From positions 1-64,000 of the forward strand of contig NZ_AUDM01000015.1 of the NCBI RefSeq assembly GCF_000425465.1: a DNA stretch of 64,000 nucleotides, written 5' to 3'. The translations under genes were made by a program, and so were the position numbers. Positions 25,288 to 33,813 of this stretch are shown here, piece by piece. Within the stretch, counting starts at the first letter, position 1. The number at the start of each line of letters is the position of its first letter. The notes below the pieces were generated by a model. That model saw only the letters and a program-made list of their open reading frames with translations, searched no databases and was not told where the DNA came from. Source of the DNA: Flavobacterium filum DSM 17961 (GTDB taxonomy: Bacteria; Bacteroidota; Bacteroidia; Flavobacteriales; Flavobacteriaceae).

Positions 25288-27831
25288 TTAAAAATTCACT
25301 TTCACAAACGCATTCGGGGTCAGTTCTAATGAATAGGTGTTTACTTCTTCAATGGCTGTATTGCCGGGGTTAATGCGGTAAAAACGATTGATCGTGTTGC
25401 GTTGGTTCAAGAGGTTCAGCACCGAAACGCCCAAAAAGAGGTTAGTTTTTTTACCCAACGCTACCGCATACGAGGAGGAAAAATTCACTTGAAAATAATC
25501 GTCCAGGTTTTCGGCATTGGGTAAACTGTAGGCAATCGCCGGGTTGTCAGGAGTAGGAAAGATAGGGGTATTGCTCAACGGGATAGTGTTGGGTCGACCG
25601 GTAAACCATTTACCACCCAACGCCAATTTGAGATTTTTCCATTGATAAGTAGCTCCCAACGCTAGGCTGTGGTTCACTTCAAAATTGTTGGCAAACTGCG
25701 GCGGAATGTAGCCTTCAAACGTATAATCGTTGTTGTTAAAACTGTAATTGAACCAACCGGTGAATTGGTCAATCTGTTTTTGAAGGAGCACTTCCACACC
25801 ATATACTTCGTATTGTCCAATCACTTTTACAAACTCCAATTGGTTTTGAAAACCTTGTCCGGAACTGGTGATGCCTTCTACTTTTTTATAAAAGGCTTCG
25901 GGATGAATGAGCCAATTGTTTTTGCGAAACACCATACCAACCGAAGCTTGATTGCTCTTTTGAATCGGAATGGTTGCATTGTTCGCTAAGACCCAACGGC
26001 GTTTTTCCACTCCTAAAAAGTCTTGTTGTAAATCGATAATTTGCGAAGTGGTTTGGTTTTTTTGCTCCGCTGCAACTTCCACTTTTAAATGGTCAGAAAG
26101 AGCATAATTCAGATGTAAACGAGGTTCAATCAACGTCATCGACCATTTGTCGAAATAGTTGCCTCGAACGCCCAATTTGGCGTACAGTTTTTGGTTGGGT
26201 GATTGGTATTCTAACTCGGCAATTAAAGCGTGACTCATCAAGACTTCTTTCACCGTTCTGGTAAATTGAGGAACATTCACATCATCAAAACTTCTGATTC
26301 CAATTTCATTGAACTGATAGCCGTTGTGCAACGTAAGGTTTTGATTCAATTTGTGACTGTTTCGCAAACGAAAACCATTGTCTAAAATCGTGTTTTCCTG
26401 CACCAACACCTGATTGTCTTCCACCGATTCGTTTTTGCCCTCTAACTCATAATAGGAGCTGTACACACTGATTTCGGTTTCGTTTTTGTCGTTCCATTTG
26501 GTTTTCCACGTCAGGGTTCCGCCAAAAGTGTTTTGGTTCAGCCTACTGTTTTTGGAAATCAACTGCGAGTTAGCCAACGTACTTTCCGTAAAGGTCAACG
26601 CATTGGAAATGGCAATTCCATCAATGAATAATTCACTTTTTTTACCTATTTTTTGTTGGAATTGCACGGTAAAATCATAAAAGTAAAAATCTTCTTCGCT
26701 TTCGTAATTCACGTCTTGATTGTTGGTTACATCAATCACTTCCGTGTTTTGAAAAATACGGTTGAAGTAATTTTTATACGTCGGCGAATTGAAAACATCC
26801 GTGAACGATCTTCGGGCCGCAATTTCAATGCTGTTGTTTTTTCCGGTTTTGATACGAGAGGCAAATTCAGCATTCAGCAAGTTCATTCCAACAGTTGAGG
26901 TGTTTTCTTCGGTGTTGGTGCGAGAAGAAATATCAATTACACTTGATACACTTTCGCCATAAAAAGCAGAGCTTCCGTTTTTCGAAATTTGAATGGTATG
27001 AGCAAGATTCGGATGTAAAGCCGAGATTAAACCAAAAAAGTGTCCGGTTTGATAGAGTCGAATCCCGTTCCAAAGGAATAAATTTTGGTCATGGGTACCA
27101 CCACGCATATTTATATTGGCAATGGTTTCATCGGCACTTATAATACCGGGAATTTGCTGCATGGTTTGCAACACATCCGGTTCTACCAATCCGGGTAGAA
27201 TACCGAATTTCTTGGGTTTAATTTCAAAGGTTCCATTTGTTTTTTTGCGAATACCTACCGTCAAATAAGCATCGGCTACCACTTCTTCCAGTTCCTGAAT
27301 GGCGTATTGCAAAAGAAATGTGGGACAATTTTCCACATACAAATCGTTAATCAAAACCGATTGAGCTTGGTAATTCACATGACTGATTTCAATTGGGTTG
27401 GGCGAAATTACCGGAAGTTGGAAAAAGCCTTTTTCATCTGACAACACAAACGTATTAGTTCCGGAAACCCGAATCGTTGCATTGTAAATCGGTACTTTAG
27501 AATCGTTGTCTAACAAATACCCACAAAGCGGTTTGTCTAGTTTTTTGTTATTGGAAATGGTAATCAATCGGTCGCTTACAAACTTAAACCGAAGGGTTGT
27601 TTTACTTTGGATATACTCGATTTTTTCTTCTAAGGTTTTTTTTAAAGCCGGAGAAGGGAGTGTATACACTACAATTTCGTCTTCGATATAGTTAAAAGTG
27701 ACTTGGTGTTTTTTTTCAATTTCGCTTAAGATTTCCTTTAAAGGCATAGTGGATCCTAGCTCTTGACCGGAAAGGTCAAAAAACCATAAGAAAAGTAACA
27801 ATAGGGTTATTTCCCCTTTTTTAATCTTCAT
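25288..27831 (-). CDS. TonB-dependent receptor with STN signalling domain
   Basis: The 847-residue product has a signal peptide, then an STN domain (about residues 26-95, MPLKEILSEIEKKHQVTFNY), a CarboxypepD_reg-like domain (about 98-165), a plug (VLQTMQQIPGI, NINMRGGTHDQNLFLWNGI; about 205-310) and a barrel ending in an aromatic residue (VKVNF). The STN domain normally contacts a FecR-type anti-sigma factor. The fecR gene ends 3 bases upstream and the ECF sigma gene precedes it, so this is a cell-surface signalling system in which ligand binding induces transcription. No susD-like gene follows. The ligand is unknown; FecA-like siderophore or oligosaccharide uptake are both possible. Confidence 0.92.
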   Translation of the reverse strand: MKIKKGEITLLLLFLWFFDLSGQELGSTMPLKEILSEIEKKHQVTFNYIEDEIVVYTLPSPALKKTLEEKIEYIQSKTTLRFKFVSDRLITISNNKKLDKPLCGYLLDNDSKVPIYNATIRVSGTNTFVLSDEKGFFQLPVISPNPIEISHVNYQAQSVLINDLYVENCPTFLLQYAIQELEEVVADAYLTVGIRKKTNGTFEIKPKKFGILPGLVEPDVLQTMQQIPGIISADETIANINMRGGTHDQNLFLWNGIRLYQTGHFFGLISALHPNLAHTIQISKNGSSAFYGESVSSVIDISSRTNTEENTSTVGMNLLNAEFASRIKTGKNNSIEIAARRSFTDVFNSPTYKNYFNRIFQNTEVIDVTNNQDVNYESEEDFYFYDFTVQFQQKIGKKSELFIDGIAISNALTFTESTLANSQLISKNSRLNQNTFGGTLTWKTKWNDKNETEISVYSSYYELEGKNESVEDNQVLVQENTILDNGFRLRNSHKLNQNLTLHNGYQFNEIGIRSFDDVNVPQFTRTVKEVLMSHALIAELEYQSPNQKLYAKLGVRGNYFDKWSMTLIEPRLHLNYALSDHLKVEVAAEQKNQTTSQIIDLQQDFLGVEKRRWVLANNATIPIQKSNQASVGMVFRKNNWLIHPEAFYKKVEGITSSGQGFQNQLEFVKVIGQYEVYGVEVLLQKQIDQFTGWFNYSFNNNDYTFEGYIPPQFANNFEVNHSLALGATYQWKNLKLALGGKWFTGRPNTIPLSNTPIFPTPDNPAIAYSLPNAENLDDYFQVNFSSSYAVALGKKTNLFLGVSVLNLLNQRNTINRFYRINPGNTAIEEVNTYSLELTPNAFVKVNF

Positions 27832-27834
27832 TCA

Positions 27835-28722
27835 CTACTCTAATCGATAGGTTGAATCATTTATTTTCGTCATTTTTAAATGATACGTGGTCGCAACAAT
27901 TTCAAGAGCAACTTCAAGGTTATTCATCGGAATGGTACCGGTAAATCGTTGTGAGGTTGCTTTTCCTTTCATCTGAATATCGATGTTGTATTGACGCATC
28001 ATTTCTTCTAAAATAGCCGGAAGTTGGGCGGCAGTAAACGCTACTTGTTTTGAAAGCCAATCCGGTTCTGTTTGTGCGATTTGGGCTGCCACCACTTGTT
28101 GACCGTCTTCAAACGAAACCGTCATTCCTTTGGTTAAAAGGAGTTGAGTGTTTTGATAGTTTACTTGTACTTTTCCTTCAAAACAGGTTACATCCAAGCG
28201 ATTGTTGCGGTTTTTCACATTGAATTGGGTTCCCAATACGGTCACTTTTCCTAATTCGGTTGCCACTTCAAATTTTTTCCCTTTTGCGACTTTAAAAAAA
28301 GCTTCACCGTTGAGTTTCAGTTTACGTTCGTTATCCCAATTCCATTTTTTGTATTCTATCTCCGAACCGGAATTGAGCAATACGGTTGAATTGTCGGGTA
28401 ACAAAAATTCTGTTGTGGCACCATTTGGAGCATATTCCGTGAAATTTGCAAAATTTTTCACGGCAAAAGTAATACCGAAACTTAAGATGACTACGGCAGC
28501 AATGCGAAGCACCACTTTTTGGATGGAAATAGGTTTTGCTTTTTTTGAATGTAAAATCCTTTGTAGCATTTTATCTTCATCAAAAGCAGGAGTAGTTAAC
28601 TCGCCTGAGTACTGTTTAATTCTTTGGTAAACGGCAAAATCTTTAGAGGCTTCAAACGCTTTCAGTTCGTCACCTTCCAATTCATTGTTCAGCCATTTTG
28701 CTAAGTGGTAATTTTCTTCCAT
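27835..28722 (-). CDS. FecR family anti-sigma factor
   Basis: The 295-residue product has a cytoplasmic N-terminus of about 65 residues (LAKWLNNELEGDELKAFEAS), one membrane segment (about 70-88, IAAVVILSFGITFAV), a periplasmic FecR domain (LPDNSTVLLNSGSEIEY, LNGEAFFKVAKGKKFEV, VLGTQFNVK) and a C-terminal DUF4974 region (about 225-295). It should hold the upstream-encoded ECF sigma factor inactive until the TonB receptor's STN domain signals. It sits between the two partner genes in one operon, 42 bases after the sigma gene and 3 bases before the receptor gene. Confidence 0.93.
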   Translation of the reverse strand: MEENYHLAKWLNNELEGDELKAFEASKDFAVYQRIKQYSGELTTPAFDEDKMLQRILHSKKAKPISIQKVVLRIAAVVILSFGITFAVKNFANFTEYAPNGATTEFLLPDNSTVLLNSGSEIEYKKWNWDNERKLKLNGEAFFKVAKGKKFEVATELGKVTVLGTQFNVKNRNNRLDVTCFEGKVQVNYQNTQLLLTKGMTVSFEDGQQVVAAQIAQTEPDWLSKQVAFTAAQLPAILEEMMRQYNIDIQMKGKATSQRFTGTIPMNNLEVALEIVATTYHLKMTKINDSTYRLE

Positions 28723-28764
28723 ATCATTGGATTTTTATCTATAACAGTTTGGATTTCAAAAACC

Positions 28765-29286
28765 CTACTTAAAATAATCAAATTCTTTTCTTAATTCCAG
28801 GAGTGCCAAATGCATTCTTTTTTCAACGGCTTTTACACTTATGCCTAAGGCTTCGGCAATTTCACTGTATTTTTTACCATCAATGCGGTGCATTAAAAAG
28901 CAAGTGCGTTGGCCTTCGTTTAAATTGGCAATAGCCTTTTGTAATTTTGCTTTGAATTCCTCTTCTTCCATGTGGAAATCCGGACTTTCAAACGTTTTGT
29001 CTTGTTTTGGAGCAGCTTTGGCATATTCCAACACTACTTTTTGATGGGCAATTTGATTGAGTGTCGTATTGTTAGCGATGGTATATAAATAGGATTTAGC
29101 TTTGTCTAAAGGTACTTTTTCGCAGTTTTCCCAAAGTTTGATAAATGCTTCTTGGGTTACATCCTCAGCTTGTTCTGCATTGCCGAATTTGTAATACATA
29201 TAATTTCGGAGTGCTTTGACGTGGTTTTTGAAAAAGTTGTTAAAAATGACTTCTTCACAAATTCCGGAGAGTGATTTACTATTCAT
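28765..29286 (-). CDS. ECF sigma-70 family RNA polymerase sigma factor
   Basis: The start is the ATG at 29286 (MNSKSLSG); the frame also has a TTG two codons earlier. The 173-residue product has region 2 (NYMYYKFGNAEQAEDVTQEAFIK cut here to its core YYKFGNAEQAEDVTQEAF) and region 4 (RIDGKKYSEIAEALGISVKA), with a linker of about 40 residues. It belongs to the FecI-like ECF sigma factors of Bacteroidota that are cotranscribed with FecR and a TonB receptor. It should direct transcription of its own operon. The lipoprotein gene at 29381 diverges from it across a 94-base gap and could be a further target. Confidence 0.93.
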   Translation of the reverse strand: MNSKSLSGICEEVIFNNFFKNHVKALRNYMYYKFGNAEQAEDVTQEAFIKLWENCEKVPLDKAKSYLYTIANNTTLNQIAHQKVVLEYAKAAPKQDKTFESPDFHMEEEEFKAKLQKAIANLNEGQRTCFLMHRIDGKKYSEIAEALGISVKAVEKRMHLALLELRKEFDYFK

Positions 29287-29380
29287 TTGCAATTTTAAAA
29301 ACTTTGTGAAATTATAAAAAAAAAGTAAGGTGGGTAGGGTATTTTGGTTTTAATTTGTTTTAGATTTAAATGTATGGATT

Positions 29381-30391
29381 ATGAAAAAAGTTTTACCATT
29401 TGTTTTGACGCTTTTCGGTTTCTTTTTGTTGGTCTCTTGTCAAGAAGAAGAAAATACGATTGTTCAAGATACGACTCAAAATTTAAATACAACTTCACCG
29501 ACTACCAAGTTTTTATCTCGAGTAGCTCAAAACAATACTTCTGTAGATAATGTCGTGGACGGTACGAGTGTTTTTAGAGTGAAACTTCCGGTACAAATAA
29601 CATTAAATTCAGTGAATTTAACGCTGAACACTGTAGCTGATTATCAATTGGTTTCCGATTTAAAAGCGGCCTCTACTTCGGATGATGATGTGGTGAATTA
29701 TACCTTTCCGATTACCGTTTCTTTGCGAAATTTTGAGGAGATTACAGTTAATAATTTGACACAATTGAATACGATTATAACACAGAATGAAGATTTGAGC
29801 GACATCAGTTGTATCACAATTCTTTATCCATTAACAATTAACGAGTACGATAGTGAGAATCAAATCGCCAATGTTTTGACAATGAACAGTGATTCACAAC
29901 TTATAAATTACCTGATAAATTTAAATATTAGTGTTTTTTATTCGATTAATTATCCTATTTCGCTTATCAATCCGAGTAACCAAAATGTAGTGATTAATTC
30001 TAATTTGGAACTGAAGGATGTAATTGAAAGTGCCATCGGTCAATGCGGTTCCAATTCCGGTTCAACGGATGATTTTATTGACGTTTTGACCTCCGGCAAT
30101 TGGCGTATTTCCTATTATCATGAAGGCGACGATGATGAAACGAGTACCTTTAATGGTTTTGTCTTTACATTCAACATCAATAATACGATTACGATAACTA
30201 AAGACAGTTCAACTTATAACGGGACTTGGTTATTTTATGAAGACGATGGACTAGATATATTGGAAATTGATTTTGAAGATGATCCGTTAGATGATTTAGA
30301 TGATGATTGGGAGTTGTTTGAGTTTTCTTCTACTTTAATTCAGTTAAAAGAGGAGGGCGATAATGAATATTTGAGTTTCACTAAAATATAG
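29381..30391 (+). CDS. Lipoprotein of unknown function, acidic C-terminus
   Basis: The 336-residue product has a lipobox LLVSC at about residue 20 followed by QEEEN. Residues about 40-230 form a beta-rich region with many Thr/Asn. The last 105 residues begin DVLTSGNWRISYYHEGDDDE and end in LSFTKI, a lipocalin-like pattern; they contain an acidic cluster, EDDPLDDLDDDW. This C-terminal unit is repeated as the separate broken gene at 30541-30987, which shares the GxWR, MNGTW-like and final F-T/E-K landmarks. It diverges from the ECF sigma operon. Function unknown; regulation by that sigma factor is speculation. Confidence 0.8.
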   Translation: MKKVLPFVLTLFGFFLLVSCQEEENTIVQDTTQNLNTTSPTTKFLSRVAQNNTSVDNVVDGTSVFRVKLPVQITLNSVNLTLNTVADYQLVSDLKAASTSDDDVVNYTFPITVSLRNFEEITVNNLTQLNTIITQNEDLSDISCITILYPLTINEYDSENQIANVLTMNSDSQLINYLINLNISVFYSINYPISLINPSNQNVVINSNLELKDVIESAIGQCGSNSGSTDDFIDVLTSGNWRISYYHEGDDDETSTFNGFVFTFNINNTITITKDSSTYNGTWLFYEDDGLDILEIDFEDDPLDDLDDDWELFEFSSTLIQLKEEGDNEYLSFTKI

Positions 30392-30396
30392 AAGCA

Positions 30397-30516
30397 ATGG
30401 ACATGAAGACTCTTTTTCGAAACTTTCTTTTTGGAAAAAATAACATCATTTATTTTCTCACGCAGGCGGTGATTTGGGTTTTTAATGTGCTTTTGATTTA
30501 TATCTTATTTTTTTAA
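30397..30516 (+). CDS. Possible 39-residue membrane miniprotein
   Basis: An ATG 5 bases after the preceding stop opens 39 codons. The product has a basic start (MDMKTLFRNFLFGKNN) and then one hydrophobic stretch (IIYFLTQAVIWVFNVLLIYI). Its position between two related lipoprotein genes and its membrane-like composition are the only support. It could be a chance frame. Confidence 0.4.
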   Translation: MDMKTLFRNFLFGKNNIIYFLTQAVIWVFNVLLIYILFF

Positions 30517-30540
30517 TTTCTTAACTTAACCTATTAAAGC

Positions 30541-30987
30541 ATGAAAAAGTTTTTTTAATTCCTTTATTATTCGGTATATTTATGCTGAATGTTGCTTCAA
30601 CTTGTAGCAATGACGACGATGACAACAATTCATCGAGCCATTATTTCACAAACATAAAATACATTGGTCAATGGAACTTGGCGAGTGACTTTATTTTCTG
30701 AAGATGGTTCGAACCAAACCTCACAATTTTCAAATTATGATTTTGTTTTTGGAACGAATGGTTCACTCATAGCCGATAATGGTAGTACGACCATGAACGG
30801 GACCTGGACCACCGGAACGGATGACAGTACGCCGAAATTTATTATCAATTTTAGTGCAACGAATGGTCCATTTGAAGAAATCAGTGAAGATTGGCGAATT
30901 TTATCAACAACCGCCACAAGAGTAGAGCTCAAACATGTTAGTGGAGGAGACGGGAGTATTGATTTGTTGACTTTTGAAAAGAATTAA
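30541..30987 (+). pseudogene. Frameshifted lipoprotein gene, paralogue of the C-terminus of its neighbour
   Basis: The ATG at 30541 starts MKKFF and meets TAA at 30556-30558 after a run of seven T. Shifting frame there gives LIPLLFGIFMLNVASTCSND, a lipoprotein signal with lipobox ASTC. A second shift of opposite sign between about 30630 and 30663 leads into the long frame (VNGTWRVTLFSEDGS onward to FEKN) ending at 30987. The two shifts cancel, so the gene starts and ends in one frame. The mature part is a 107-residue lipocalin-like unit like the end of the 29381-30391 protein. It is either a decayed gene or carries two indel errors in the sequence. Confidence 0.65.
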
Positions 30988-31006
30988 TTTAATTTCTTAA
31001 TTTACT

Positions 31007-31037
31007 AAAAAGCCATTCGTAACGGAATGGTTTTTTT
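31007..31037 (+). terminator. Terminator after the frameshifted lipoprotein gene
   Basis: CCATTC (31013-31018) pairs with GAATGG (31025-31030), followed by seven T. Confidence 0.85.
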
Positions 31038-31470
31038 ATGTTTTAAACTTTTCAAATAGTAGTTTATTTTGGTTTTATTTGAAATGAACTATGCACAAGT
31101 TGAAAATGGTTTTGAATCAAAACCATCAATTTACAAAAGGGATTTATTTAATTATTTACAAGTATTGGCTTTACATAAATACTGAAATTTGTTTTTATTA
31201 GTTTATTTTTTAAAAATCATAATGTTGTTTGACCAGCTTGGTGTAATTAAAATTTGAAATAATATTGCCACTAATCTACTTTGTCTGTTCGCTACGCTCA
31301 AGCCACTAATTTTTTTAACATGATTATTTGATCTAATTCGAATTTTCATCAAAGATGAACAAATTATTACGTTCACTTATTTTTATATTCGAGAATTCGC
31401 GGTAAAATTCACAGAATAATTTTTGAATTAAACATACACTCAATAGGAAAAATTGATAATTGAGCACAAA

Positions 31471-31500
31471 AAAAAAGCTGCATTTTTGTGCAGCTTTTTT
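31471..31500. terminator. Bidirectional terminator
   Basis: A perfect 12-bp stem, AAAAAAGCTGCA with TGCAGCTTTTTT, and a 6-base loop. It lies just past the end of the - strand lipoprotein gene. Confidence 0.93.
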
Positions 31501-31542
31501 ACGCATAGTAGGTTAAAAGAGGTATTTGGAAACTAACTAACT

Positions 31543-32259
31543 TTAATCGTCTAACAAATCAGTGTATTCTTCAATTTTATCTTTGATGGTGTTGGCTAAG
31601 CTGCGGTTTCCATCATTATCAGTTGGACTAATTTCGATTAAACCGTCACCATTATCATCGGTTGCATTCGATAAATCAACATTGGCTAGAACAGCGTCTA
31701 AGTTGAAGTTTATCACTAAAGTGGCTGAGTTGTCAGCAATTACTAGGTTTTGACCGGCATCTTCGTAGTCAATTTCAAAATCCTCATCAATGTTGTGCCA
31801 AAAGATAAAAGGAGTTGAACCAATAGTTCCTTTAATCAAAACCGACTTGTTAAATAATTCACTGTTTGAATTGTTGTTTCTGGCCATTTTGAATTCTACT
31901 TCTTCATAAATACCATTTGGAATATTGATGGAAGTAATGGTGGTTTGTCCGCTTAACAAATCCAATTCAAATGGACCGCTCAATTCGAATTCATCGTCAT
32001 CACCATAAAACCCATCACCGTAGTCATCATCATCGTCATCATAAAAATCATCATCCAATTCAAATTCAATTTCTTTTAAATTAATTTTAAAATCTGAAAT
32101 GGCTACAGCATTTGCACTTCTACCGGTATTTCCGGAATAGCTGGCTTTGGCTACAATTCTTAAATTGTCATTTCCATTAGATGTTTCATTTTCATCATTA
32201 GAACAAGAAACCATTACGATTCCCGCTAGTAGGCCTAAAAGAATTTTTTTGTTTTTCAT
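31543..32259 (-). CDS. Acidic lipoprotein, DUF4382-like
   Basis: The start at 32257-32259 is preferred because it begins the lipoprotein signal MKNKKILLGLLAGIVMVSC; upstream codons in frame do not fit a signal peptide. The mature protein (about 220 residues) has an Asp-rich run (about residues 65-90, with DDDFYDDDDDDYGDG). A beta-rich domain follows, with FELDLLSGQTTITSINIPNG, the pattern of DUF4382 lipoproteins in Bacteroidota. Near the C-terminus is a Ca-loop-like DDNGDGLIEIS. Calcium binding is a fair inference; function is otherwise unknown. It is monocistronic. Confidence 0.8.
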   Translation of the reverse strand: MKNKKILLGLLAGIVMVSCSNDENETSNGNDNLRIVAKASYSGNTGRSANAVAISDFKINLKEIEFELDDDFYDDDDDDYGDGFYGDDDEFELSGPFELDLLSGQTTITSINIPNGIYEEVEFKMARNNNSNSELFNKSVLIKGTIGSTPFIFWHNIDEDFEIDYEDAGQNLVIADNSATLVINFNLDAVLANVDLSNATDDNGDGLIEISPTDNDGNRSLANTIKDKIEEYTDLLDD

Positions 32260-32348
32260 AGTATGTAAATTTTGTTGTATACCCATAAAACAATCTACTT
32301 TTATTTTACCCTACCTTATTTTAAAAAAAAATTACTTCATCTCATTTT

Positions 32349-32378
32349 TTGATGCTTATTTGCTTTATGTTATCTTTG
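32349..32378 (+). promoter_or_regulatory. Promoter of ffh
   Basis: TTG (32349-32351), 19 bases, then TATCTTTG (32371-32378), giving a leader of about 20 bases before the ffh ATG. Both elements and the spacer match the argS promoter. Confidence 0.8.
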
Positions 32379-32404
32379 CACTTCATTAAAAGAAAATCAG
32401 ATTT

Positions 32405-33745
32405 ATGTTCAGTAATTTAAGCGATAAATTAGATAAAGCTCTTCATATATTAAAAGGTCACGGTAAAATTACCGAAGTAAACGTAGCTGATACTTTAAAA
32501 GAAGTTCGTCGAGCGTTATTAGATGCCGACGTGAATTTTAAGATTGCTAAAGATTTTACCACTACCGTTAAAGAAAAGGCTATCGGTCAAAACGTATTGA
32601 CCTCGTTACAGCCGGGGCAGTTAATGGTGAAATTGGTGAAAGACGAATTAACCGAGTTAATGGGTGGTTCTGAGGTAGGAATTAATCTTTCCGGAAACCC
32701 GACAGTTATTTTGATGTCAGGTTTGCAAGGTTCAGGTAAAACGACTTTTTCGGGTAAATTAGCCAATTTTCTAAAAACAAAAAAAGGAAAAAAACCGCTT
32801 TTAGTAGCGTGTGATATTTATCGTCCGGCAGCAATTAACCAGTTGCATGTGGTGGGAGGACAAATAGGCGTTGAGGTCTATTCTGAACCGGAAAATAAAA
32901 ATCCGGTTGAGATTGCTCAAAATGCCATTAAACATGCCAAAGCCAACGGATTTAATGTTGTGATTGTGGATACCGCCGGTCGTTTGGCAGTTGATGAGCA
33001 AATGATGAATGAGATTGCGAATGTTCATCAAGCCATTCAACCACAAGAAACCTTGTTTGTAGTGGATTCCATGACCGGACAAGATGCGGTAAATACAGCA
33101 AAAGCTTTCAATGACCGTTTGAATTTTGACGGAGTTATTTTGACCAAATTAGATGGTGATACGCGTGGTGGAGCCGCCTTATCGATTAAATCCGTAGTTG
33201 ATAAACCGATTAAATTCATCGGTACGGGAGAAAAAATGGAAGCCATTGATGTGTTTTATCCTTCCCGTATGGCGGATAGAATTTTGGGAATGGGTGACGT
33301 GGTTTCGTTAGTAGAAAGAGCTCAAGAACAATATGACGAAGAAGAAGCCCGTAAACTGCAGAAGAAAATTGCCAAAAACGAATTCGGTTTTGATGATTTC
33401 TTGGTGCAAATTCAACAAATCAAAAAAATGGGTAACATGAAAGACTTGGTAGGCATGATTCCCGGTGCCGGAAAAGCATTAAAAGATGTAGAGATTGAAG
33501 ATGATGCGTTCAAACACATTGAAGCTATTATTCACTCGATGACACCAACCGAAAGAAGTAAACCAACGATTATTGACGGTAAAAGAAAGATAAGAATTGC
33601 AAAAGGTTCCGGTACGAAAGTAGAACAAGTGAACCAATTGATGAAGCAGTTTGATCAAATGAGCAAAATGATGAAGATGATGCAAGGCGGCGGCGGAAAA
33701 AACCTAGCCAGAATGATGGGCGGAATGAAAGGAATGCGACCCTAA
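32405..33745 (+). CDS. ffh: Signal recognition particle GTPase Ffh/SRP54
   Basis: Ffh binds 4.5S RNA and targets nascent membrane proteins to FtsY and SecYEG. Visible are the N domain, G1 GLQGSGKTT, the DTAGRL motif, TKLDGDTRGGAAL, and a C-terminal Met-rich M domain (about residues 325-446) with FDQMSKMMKMMQGG and RMMGGMKGM. At 446 residues it has the normal length. It has its own promoter and a terminator at 33758-33786. Confidence 0.98.
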   Translation: MFSNLSDKLDKALHILKGHGKITEVNVADTLKEVRRALLDADVNFKIAKDFTTTVKEKAIGQNVLTSLQPGQLMVKLVKDELTELMGGSEVGINLSGNPTVILMSGLQGSGKTTFSGKLANFLKTKKGKKPLLVACDIYRPAAINQLHVVGGQIGVEVYSEPENKNPVEIAQNAIKHAKANGFNVVIVDTAGRLAVDEQMMNEIANVHQAIQPQETLFVVDSMTGQDAVNTAKAFNDRLNFDGVILTKLDGDTRGGAALSIKSVVDKPIKFIGTGEKMEAIDVFYPSRMADRILGMGDVVSLVERAQEQYDEEEARKLQKKIAKNEFGFDDFLVQIQQIKKMGNMKDLVGMIPGAGKALKDVEIEDDAFKHIEAIIHSMTPTERSKPTIIDGKRKIRIAKGSGTKVEQVNQLMKQFDQMSKMMKMMQGGGGKNLARMMGGMKGMRP

Positions 33746-33757
33746 TAAAGACAACTG

Positions 33758-33786
33758 AGACGCGATGATTCGCGTCTTATTTTTTT
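33758..33786 (+). terminator. Terminator of ffh
   Basis: AGACGCG pairs with CGCGTCT around a 6-base loop, then TA and a run of T. Confidence 0.88.
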
Positions 33787-33813
33787 AGCACAACACAACC
33801 AAAACAACACACT

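Larger units (their letters stand above)
30988..31542. other. Intergenic region between convergent lipoprotein genes
   Basis: This 555-base gap holds a terminator at each end (31007-31037 and 31471-31500). Between them it is AT-rich, with one GC-richer snippet (TTCGCTACGCTCAA near 31288). No credible gene was found; the longest ATG frame I followed is about 33 codons. Confidence 0.6.
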
